From Lepas anatifera (Eukaryota; Arthropoda; Thecostraca; Lepadidae), in NCBI GenBank assembly GCA_034440635.1, contig JAOTON010000385.1:1022501-1086500 (forward strand): 64,000 nucleotides of DNA, given 5' to 3'. This document shows positions 25,674-35,900 of the stretch, in pieces. The first letter of the stretch is position 1; the number at the start of each line of letters is the position of its first letter. Below the pieces are notes generated by a model that saw only the letters and a program-made list of their open reading frames with translations, was not told where the DNA came from and made no database searches. The position numbers were made by a program, and so were the translations under genes.

Positions 25674-28112
25674 GGCGTCTTCTCGGAGCCTGGCGCTAAT
25701 TTTATGAGTGTCCTGGATCGACCGTCCGACCCCTGGCGACAAACGGCCGAGGCCGCAGTTGTGTCGGCGGCCGAGAGTTGGCGCTGCGGTCGCGCACGCT
25801 CACTAACGCGGCGGGACCGGTTGACGCCCGTCCTGACAAGTGACTGCTGGAAATGGAGCACTTCCCGGCAGCGCACCGTGCTGAAGCGAACCTGCTACAA
25901 CAGAGCAGTGACTAGGTGGAAGGGGTTGTACTGCGGCGGGCCCCCGCCGGCACCGAATTGACAGCAAACTGCCGACGCTGTCCGCGCGGCTCTGGCAGGG
26001 GGCGCTGCGGCTCGTATTCCTGTAACAATGGTGTGCAGCGTCCTGACGTGGACGGCCTGGTTTGTACAGAGTTGAGGAAGACGTGACGTGTATACATGTT
26101 GACGCGTGCGGATATGTGACACAAACGGTGGTGTGCCGTCCATCTCTCGCAGAAGTCTGGCGACTTCAGCGTGGTCCGCAGTATGACAGGAGCAGCGTCG
26201 GAGTATGTCGAGCGTTTCTTTTTGCGGAACTGGGTTAGCTCTGCCGAGGTGTGCGCGTGCTCTGGCGCTACGGCATCAGCATTTAGTGAAGCTACCGCGG
26301 GATGTGAGCTGCAACAGCGGCCCTGTTTATCAGGGGAGCGCCTCGCGTCCCGCCGTGTACGTCCTGCCGCGCTGCGTCCGTGTACAAAGTGTAGAGACGG
26401 GTGCCGACTGAGCAGACGGCCGGCCTCGGTGCTTGTTACAGGGGGAGGGGGGGCGGACTCAATATCCTGGGGTAGTGGTGTGTAGTCAGAGCTGGCGGGC
26501 CTGAGGTGATGCAAGCGTGTATCGAGCGGTCGGTAAGGGCTGGTGCTTCTGCCTTGGAGGTAGCAGCTGGCAGCAGTCGTGTCAGTGTATGCACCTACGC
26601 GCGCGATAGGAGGCACACCGAAGTGTACAAACCCCAGGCAATCGCGGTGCGTTGGTGCACCAGCATCCCAGCTCCCGAGTTTCATCGTGGTCAGGCGGTC
26701 CCGTGGCAGATGCTAGCGCGTGGAACTTACCGCGCCGTCGTCTGCAATGTGTCGTGTTCAAACAGGTGCGTGTGTTTTGTATGTGCTCGTGAGCGGCGAG
26801 TGGCTCTTGGTTCGGTCTCAGTCACTACAAAGCAGCACTGAGCCACATTTCGGGCGCGTTTTTACCGGGCTTCACATTGGTCGGGCACATATACTGTATT
26901 CCAGCCATCTTTCACTGTTCGCCCACACCGAATTCAGAAATACACTCCAGTGTATAAGCAATGTTCAAACAGCGTGAAAGTTGGCGGCCAGAATGGAATC
27001 AGCTGTTCGCAGCTGCGCTCGTACGGAAAAGTGGTAGGCAAAGTGGGAAGAGTATAAATGCATTCTCAAAGATATGCAACATCGACTTGCGAACGATATA
27101 CAACGTCGCCAAATTTCTGTGACTGAGGAATTTTGCCTCGGTAACTGCTCTGCTCAGCTGCCAATCCCAGCTCTGAAAAGCAAGGGGCGTGGTGATCTGT
27201 GTACCAATTTTAGTTTCCGAGCGTATGCAATCATTCATACCATACACCTTTCAACTGCGGTATATAGGTACCTGGAATGGCAGTGAAATCGCATCATGCC
27301 CCCACTTCTAATGGGCGATCCCGATTCGTCCTGAACCATCAGTTGTGACGGGTGCAGTGGAAGCTCGTGTCACAGAGCCACCTGGGTCAGGCGATAACCG
27401 ACTGAAAATTTAACGATGCCCAGTTCATCAAAGATCTAATCCTTAAACGAGAACAAACAATGGAGTCAGGAGCAGGCTAACGAACCCGATGTAAACGCAG
27501 GGAAAGTAAAAAAAATAGACCACCCCCTTCTTGTCGCAGGAGATTGGAATATTTAATTACCATCATTTCAATCATCTTTAACTGCTGGGTTGTCCGCTTA
27601 AAATATGAGCGCAAAAGCGAGGTTTCCGAGGACGACGTCGTGAGAGCGTCCGTCGATCTGCCTGTGCTTTGAGCTACACCCCACATGTAGTGTGAGGCGC
27701 CTGCGTTTTTTCTCAGTCTCGGAATGCGGCAAAGAAACCAGTATAGCAACACTAGTGCACGGTGACAACGGCTTCTATCGCGCGTTTACAGTACACGCCG
27801 CGGGTTACCCTCCGCCCTCACCATTCACACTGCAGCCCCCTCTTCACAGTCACCTCGTAACCTGCTAACTGCTAAGGTCATCTGAAGGGCGGAAAGGGGA
27901 TCTGGTTCAGAGGCGGTATCAGCTATGGTTACTGGGCAGGCAGGGGCCGTCCAGTTCATCTCCGCCTTCAGGCAGCCTCTGGTGTTCACAGAACATTATT
28001 GGCGGTCGCTGACCCCATATTCGTAAACACTGCACGTGCGCCGGTGGGGGGCGCTCCGGGGTAGATGTTGCAATCCTGCCGGTCGGACCCGTCCTGTCTC
28101 GGGCATCTGCGC
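25674..28112. other. Intergenic DNA between the USP37-like gene and ATIC
   Basis: I see no supported exon, RNA gene or transposon end here. Long open frames on both strands around 25.9-26.7 kb reflect GC-rich composition and have no recognisable domain. Confidence 0.4.
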
Positions 28113-28124
28113 TGGTCACGTGAC
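28113..28124. promoter_or_regulatory. Palindromic E-box GGTCACGTGACC upstream of ATIC
   Basis: This perfect 12-bp palindrome holds CACGTG within GTCACGTGAC, the form preferred by MYC/MAX and MITF/TFE family bHLH-Zip factors. It lies 321 bp upstream of the ATIC start codon in GC-rich DNA. Purine synthesis genes are established MYC targets in mammals, so the placement makes sense, but binding is inferred. Confidence 0.4.
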
Positions 28125-28444
28125 CGCGCTGCCGGCGGCTACGGCTCGTCTCGCCCGTGCACAACTGCGAGGGCCTCCGCTGCCGGTGGAACGTGGTCAG
28201 GGGAAGGCAGGTAGGTACGGCGCGTGAGGAGCACGCGGGCTCTATCTACTCTGGGGACTCTTTAAACAGCTTGCAGCTCGGGTGAGTGTTTGTGTCCTTG
28301 AAGTAATATTCCGCAGCTAGTGAATAGCTAATTTATTGTTGTTTTTGTTCGGCAGTTTACTTGTGTTTACGGTGAAGACTCAGTGTTGTTCTTCGCTGCA
28401 GGTGCGCAGGTCTTCCCTCATCGCTTCAATCTCCCACATCAACC

Positions 28445-29870
28445 ATGGCTTCGACTTTGAACCAGAGGATCGGTAAGTCTGACCCGTCAAATCATTTATC
28501 ACGTGTTGATTGATATCTGTTGAGAAGCCGTATACGTTAATATATTTTAGTGAAAATTGATAGCCTGCAGTTTTAAGAGTAAGTGTTATTTTAAACGAAG
28601 CTTTGTGTGGATTCTTAGATTGCAGCATGTTGATCTATTGTCCGCTGGCAGGCTTTGATGCGAGCTGAGACATCGGGAACGGGCCGAGGCCGTCAACAGT
28701 GGGTCATGCCATGAGTGATTTTCCGCATGTGCCTTCTCAGTCAAGTTGCGGTACTTTTTCAGTCGGTGGACCAAATGTCGAACGCGCTTCGAGCTCGCAC
28801 TTCTCAGCATGTCGCTGTCGTTTGAAGTGCATTGAGTGGGCATGATCGTGTATTTTAGGTTTAGTTTCAATCCCAACCTCTGTGATTGTCTGGCGAGGGC
28901 CAGCGTGTCGCACGACCTCTTGGCCCCAGGGCTGGAGTAGATCGTCACCGTCTCTGGTCCCCGCAGCGTCTCCGGCGTTTTCTGAGCGTTCTCTGTTCCC
29001 GGTAGCGTCTCCGAGCTCTGATCGATCTTTTCTCCTGCAGCGTCTCCAGAATCTGACGTTCTCTGTTCCTGCAGCGTCTCCGAGCTCTGATGCGCTCTGT
29101 TCCCTTGCGGCGTCTCCGGGCTCTGACGCGCTCTGTTCCGGGGGCTCTGACGCTCTCTGTTCCCGGTAGCGTCACCGCCCTGACGCGTCTGTTCCCGGCA
29201 CGTCTCCGGGCTCTGACGCTCTCTGTTCCCTAGCGTCTCCGGGCCCTGACGCTCTCTGTTCCCGGCAGCTCTCTAGGCTGATCACTGACATTCTCTAACC
29301 CAGACAGCGTTGGCTATCACTGACATTCTCTAACCCAGACAGCGTCTCTGGGCTGATCACTGACATTCTCTAACCAGACAGCGTCTCTGGGCTGATCACT
29401 GACATTCTCTGGCCCCAGACAGCGTCTCCGGGCTGATCCTGACCTTCTCTCCTGCAGTGTCTCCGAACTCTGACGTTCTCTCCTGCAGTGTCTCCGAGCT
29501 CTAACGTTCTCTGATTTCCTTGCAGCTGTTCTGAGCGTCTCTGATAAGACGGGTCTGGAGGCCCTGGCGCGTGCTCTGAGCGCTGCTGGACTAGCTCTGG
29601 TGGCCTCGGGAGGTACGGCCGCGGCCGTCCGGGCAGCCGGGCTGCCGGTGGAGGACGTATCCAGCGTGACCGGGGCGCCTGAGATGCTAGGAGGCCGTGT
29701 GAAGACGCTCCACCCCGCCATCCACGCCGGTAGGAGGCGGAGGGGGGAACTGCCGCGTCACTCGTGGGTGTCGTCATAGTGACCATTATCCGTCGTGTCA
29801 CTAATATTTTATCACCTTCGTTGTCAAGCGATCCTGAAATGTTGATTTTCATTTTTAAGTTTATCTTTCG

Positions 29871-29969
<99 letters not shown>

Positions 29970-32900
29970 TTGGCCATCTCTGGGTCTCGGCGGTACTGTG
30001 TTTAGTGCGAGTGTGTGACAGGTGTTCTGAGTCTACTCTTGGACTCTGGCTATGGGTTACATACAGTTCGACTGTGTTGCAGGTATTCTGGTCGGCTCCA
30101 GGACTCTGGTGATGTGGTTTATTGCGGGTGTGTGGCGGTATTCTGAGCGGCTCCAGACTCTGGTGATGTGTTTTGGGTGTGTGGCAGGTATTCTGAGTCG
30201 GCTCCAGGACTCGGACCAGGCTGACATGGAGCGCCAGGGCTTCAGAATGGTGTCTGTGGTGGTGTGCAACCTCTACCCCTTCGCCAAGACGGTGGCGAAG
30301 CCTGACGTTACCCGGGCAGAGGCCATCGAGAATATCGACATTGGTGAGTTGTGAGGGTGGCAGTCGTCGCTGAAATGCCAACGGTCGAATGTTAATCATT
30401 TAGGTGGTGGTTTTCGCAGCCAGCACTGAATACACAGAGGAGGATTTGAAAACTTCGGTGATATTATGCAGCCGCAGATTGCTGATTTGAAGGCCTATTT
30501 GTCTTTAAACTCAATGGGGTGAGAGTGGCTTCGCTGTTTGCAAAATTTCCCATTTGGCTGGATCGATACATGTTTTCCTGTCAGTACATTATTCCACCGC
30601 CTTCACAAATGTGAATTAGGTCCTCTCATCTGAGCGTGTTTCGTTTTGTACCATTGGAAAACCTCAAATTCCTAAGTTAACCTCCCTAGCTCCGCATGCC
30701 TCGTCAGCTCCAGTGACCTCCGCCAGGCGGCGTGACGCTGCTTCGGGCCGCGGCTAAGAATCACGAGCGGGTGACAGTAGTCTGCGACCCGGAGGACTAC
30801 CCCGCTGTCGCCGAGGAGGTGGCCTCCTCGGGGGACACCAGCCTCGCCACCAGGTGCGCTGCGAAGAGAGACTGATGAGACAGGGGGTGATGTGGTAGCG
30901 ATGTGGGCTGTTGACTCGATATTATATAGCTGAGCTCTGCCGCGAGTTGGGTTGTGCTGAATAGGGTGGTAGGATGGTGAGGGCTGTAACAAGCCGATGC
31001 ACATTGATTTAAAACGTTATTTTGATTCGGATTTTAAGAAAACTGTGACCTTTTTGTTTTCCGTAACATAAAAGACTGTGTGAGTATGACGTCTACCTGG
31101 TATTTGTTATTTGTTTTATCGTTGGGGCTTTGGGTGCCCCTGTATCGAAGGCTTTTTTACACCCCTTATCTGTGATCGACAAAATGATCCTGACGGGTCC
31201 CTGTAGACCCAATACGCTGGCTCTGGTCCCTGTCAGGAACCATTTCTCCGTAATAATACCGTCGTAATTTATCCAGTTTAAAACAGACAAGCCGCTTAGA
31301 GTTATAAGCTAAAGGGGTCGCCAACTCGCACTCTGTTGATGCGGATTGAGGGGACCAGCTCACACCCTTCTCAGGACACCCGCCGGGATCACGGCACCCG
31401 TCTTAGCAGGTAAACGCCTCTAACTTACAGAATCATCCTGCCCCTGCACTGAATTCCCCATTTTCGGCAAGTATATCTACATATGCGGCGTCCTCACAGC
31501 CTGCCCTCTCCTCCCCGCCAGGCAGCAGCTGGCCCTGAAGGCTTTCCTTCACACGGCGGGGTACGACGAGGCCATCTCCAGCTACCTCTGCTGCCAACTT
31601 CCAGACCCGCGCCGCACCCTCACCCTCCGTTACGGCATGAACCCCCACCAGAAGCCCGCCTTCATCTTCAGTCCGGAGTCAAACCTGCCGCTCACAGGTG
31701 AGAGATCCAGGTCGTATGATACTTAGATTTGTCGTCGTCGAAGGCGGTGGTCAGAATATGCGTTCTATGTACCTTTCGTCCGTCACTAGATCACTCTTTT
31801 GCAAGACAAAGCTGGAGTAAAATCGCTCCTCCGCCCCTGTCCGTTAGTAGTGCACGGTTCTGACGCTTCGCCTCCGCCCGCCGGCACTGTACTTCTCTGA
31901 CGCCCCGCTCCCGTCTGACAGTACTGTACTTCTCTGACGCTCCGCCGCCGTCCGACAGTACTGTGCGGCTCTCCCGGCTACATCAACTTGCTGGACGCAC
32001 TGAACGGTTACCAGCTGGTGCGGGAGCTGACTGAGGCGCTGGCGCTGCCGGCCGCCGCCTCCTTCAAGCACGTCAGCCCCGCGGGCGCAGCCGTCGGGCT
32101 GCCGCTCTCCGCTGAAGAGGTGGGTTGCATGAGACCTCACTGCGGGAGTATGGTCTCTCGGGACCATCAGATTACTTTCTGTCGTTTTCTGCAGATAGAG
32201 GTGGGTTTCATGAGACCTCAGTGGAGAGGGATATCTCTCAGGGTTATCAGAGTACTTTCTGTCGTTCTCCTGCTGAAGAGGTGGGTTACATGAGACCTCA
32301 ATGGAAGAGAGACTCTCAGGGTTATCGAGAGTACTTTCTGTCGTTCTCTGCAGAAGAAGTGGGTCTTATGAGACCGCAGTGGGTGAGGGAGACTCTCAGG
32401 GTTATCAGAGTACTTTTTGTCGTTCTCTGCTGAAGGGGTGGGTTACATGAGACCTCAGTGGAAGAGAGACTCTCAGGGTTATCAGAGTACTTTCTGTCGT
32501 TCTCTGCGGAAGAGGTGGGTTTCATGAGACCGCAGTGGAGAGGGATACTCTCAGGGTTATCAGAGGACACTTTGTCGTTCTCTGCGGAAGAGGTGGGTAT
32601 TATGAGACCTCGGTGGATGATGGGACTCTCTCGGGGTTATCATAGGACACTGTCGTTCTCTGCTGAATATGTGGGTCTCAGGAGACCTCAGTGGGTGAGG
32701 GGGACTCTCAGGGTTCTCAGAGGACACTCTGTTGTTCTCTGCTGAGGAGGTGAGTCTGGCGAGACCAGGAGGGCGTCAGCGGCTTCCCGGTGTCACCAGG
32801 AGTATCTTCTGCTATTCGATCTTTTCTGAACATGTTGAGCGTGGGTTAATTCCTTGGGACTGTTTGAAGATCGGAGCATCGTGAATTTTGCACCCTGTCA

Positions 32901-35900
32901 TAATGTATAGTTATGAAAACCACAGTCCGCCTGCAGGCACTAGCAAGGCTTTAACGATAGGCCACGCCCTCGTGATCATAGACGGAGGACCTTCATAGCA
33001 TTGAAGGGGCTGTGGGTATGTTGTAGATAAGTTATTGCATTGCATCAGAACAACTTATATGCATTTATATCCGTCAGAACCGGCATTTGAAACGATAGGC
33101 CCTTAAGATAAGTGTTGCAGTATTACAACGTCTTGCATTGCGCCTGTTGTGCAGTTTTCTTTTGACGGCCTGAATTGCCAACGTGACGTAAGGTACCTTT
33201 CTTTCTCTGTATCTCGGACCTGTTCCGCTGCGCAGGCCAAAGTCTGCATGGTGGAGGACATGTCGGACACGCTGACGCCCCTGGCGGCAGCCTACGCTCG
33301 CGCCCGCGGCGCCGACCGCATGTCCTCGTTCGGCGATTTTGTGGCGTTGTCGCACCCGTGCGATGTGGCCACCGCCAAGCTTATCAGCAGGGAGGTGGGT
33401 GATGGGGAACTATGTTTTTGTGTATAGAGTACCTAATTGTCCGTTGCACAACAGCAAAATACTCCCGTGTTGAGGGTGTCCTGTATAATGATTCTGTCTG
33501 GTAGAGCTTTTGTAAGTAAATGGAGAAGAGCTGTTTTTAAAACAAATTTCTCAAAATAGGGATTTCATGCGAGCCCAAAACAACTTGAATACGGACTCCT
33601 AAAATTAATGTGCAGAAATTGAACACCAAAATATACATATATATATATATATATATATAATCAAACTACTGATTTCCCTAGGTGTCCGACGGAATAATCG
33701 CCCCGGCCTACATGCCTGAAGCGCTGGAGGTCTTGAGAAAGAAGAAAGGAGGAAAGTACTGTGTGCTTCAGGTGAGCCAAGGTCATGCTCGAGTCTCTGA
33801 TACTAATCAGGTGTATTGCTGTGTTATTACTGGATGCGTGCGTGGGTGTCTGGAAGTGGTGGCTCGCCGTGGGCGGTAAAGGTAATGAGACTACTTTTAG
33901 ATATCGTCCCACCAAACGGCTGGTTCGTCCGTTTTTTTTGTGGATATAGCACCTCTTCCGTTAACGCGTCTCAGAGTCTGTGTATTTCTACCCAACAGAA
34001 GTAGAGGTCCCTCAATTCTTCTCGTCTCCATAAATTGAGTTATTTCTGACCATGAAGAATTGTTAAGAAACGCAAAACATAAAAATAACAGTTTTGAAAG
34101 TGCGCTCAGTGTCGTCGGAAAGCATTCGCAGTGCCTCTGTCTTCTGGAAGCGCCACAGTTTCAAAGCTTTATCTGTAAGCGTTGATGTCCAGCCTAAATC
34201 CCGCTAAATGTACTGTCAAACATTTCAAAGTGGTAACTCGGCTCAGAAACAGAGCATACATCAGACGTGTATGGATCCAGAAAGCTCACATCAGGACGTG
34301 GATGTGAAAGAACAAGGGATATAGAATTTGTGCGTGTCTGGGGTTCGCTTGGACGCCGCCGGTCTCCGCTTCGGACCCGAGCAGACCTGTAGGCAACTCG
34401 ATCTGAACGACTAAACTCTTAACTCACTGTCTCAAATGACCGAGTTAAATGAAGTGACTCGTATTGTATATTCATGAGGGAATGTTTGGCCACTCAGTTC
34501 CAAGCGTGTATGCTCTTCAAGAGAAACTGTTCAATCTGATTAAACGAAACTGCAGGATGAAGTGAACGGGCAATCTCCCATAGGTATACGAACTGGGTCA
34601 CTTACAATTGACACACCAATTGAGTCGGTGATTCGGAGTTTCCTCTCATTGAGGTTGAGCCGCCATCGAGTATCGTCCAAGCCTGCTCACTGGTATCAAC
34701 GAGCAGGCATAGAGAGAGCCGACCAGCTCGCCATGGAGGCCTCTCTACTTCCGCAAGAGAACGTCCCGATCGACACGAGGACGGTCCACCGAGCAGCGGC
34801 TAGTGCGGCCTGTTCCCGGGTCGCCTGTGACCGCCCCCGGGCTGGTACTGCCAGCTGATGGACGAGCCGGTCCCGCCGCCCTTGACCCACGTCGAGAGGG
34901 GGACGGTTGCCGAGATCCATCAACTCCGAGTCGGCCACTGGTCCGGCTCGGCAGCCTACCTCCACCGGATAGGGGCAACCCCTCCCGGCAGTGCGCCCAG
35001 TGTGGCGACGCTCGCTGCCGGGCCAGCTGGTGCCGACTCTGTCGGGAGGAGCCGAATACCCCGGCTCACGTCCTCGGGAGCTGTCCGGCCCTGATGGCCA
35101 CGCGCCATCGCCTCACCGGAACCATCTACCCGAGTCTGGAGGAGATGGCGGCCGTGGCGAGGGCTGCCAGGTCCCTCCAGAGCCGGACGGCTACACCTCC
35201 GTAGGAGGCTGGAGGGAAACCACAACAACATCAGGCAGAATAGCCTCTCAGCGGCTGAGGACGGCCCACCTGGTGCCGGCTTTGGCCGAGGGTCGCGTGC
35301 ACGCGTACAGTGGCGCCGCCACGGCGCTGGAGGCCAGAACGCTGACGGTGTACGCCAGGCTGAGGTGTCGGCTGTGCTCGGGACGCGCCAGAATCGCCAC
35401 CAGCAGCGCTGCCGGCGCGCCGTGAACCAGACAGAAGAGCAGCAGCAGCGCCAGCCCCGCCCTGGCCACCACGCGCCGGCTGTGGTGTGGCCGATGGCGC
35501 GCTTTGTACGGCCGCCCCCGCCCCCGCCCTACGCCGCGAGCCGTTAGCAGGGTGCTTGCGGCGCATTCGCCGCGGCGGCTGCGGCGATAGCGGCGAGTGC
35601 GGGGTGACGTGGATGCGGCGCTGGTTACGTGACCGACGCGAGAGTGGCAGTCGCGGCCGTCGCGGCGTGGCCACCGCCGAGGCAGGCGCCGACTGGTCTC
35701 CCAGGTAGCCCTCGGTGGTGGGTGCGGCCGGGGAGAGACTCAGCACATCGGAGGGTCGCCGCAGCGTCACCACGCTGGCTGTGTCGTCAGCCGGGAGGTA
35801 GGCCGCAACTGGTCGGAGGCCGCCCGGTCTTGTGGCCGGCTCAACGCTCTGTAGCCCGACCGTATCCACGGCGTCGCAAGAGCGCGAAATGGCGCGGGGG

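Noticed and set aside
25912..26685. A 257-codon minus-strand frame between USP37 and ATIC
   Set aside because: The composition is GC-driven, there is no recognisable domain and the opposite strand is equally open.
29764..30399. Tyr-Ile repeat frames on both strands
   Set aside because: They are translations of the (TA)n tract in ATIC intron 2.
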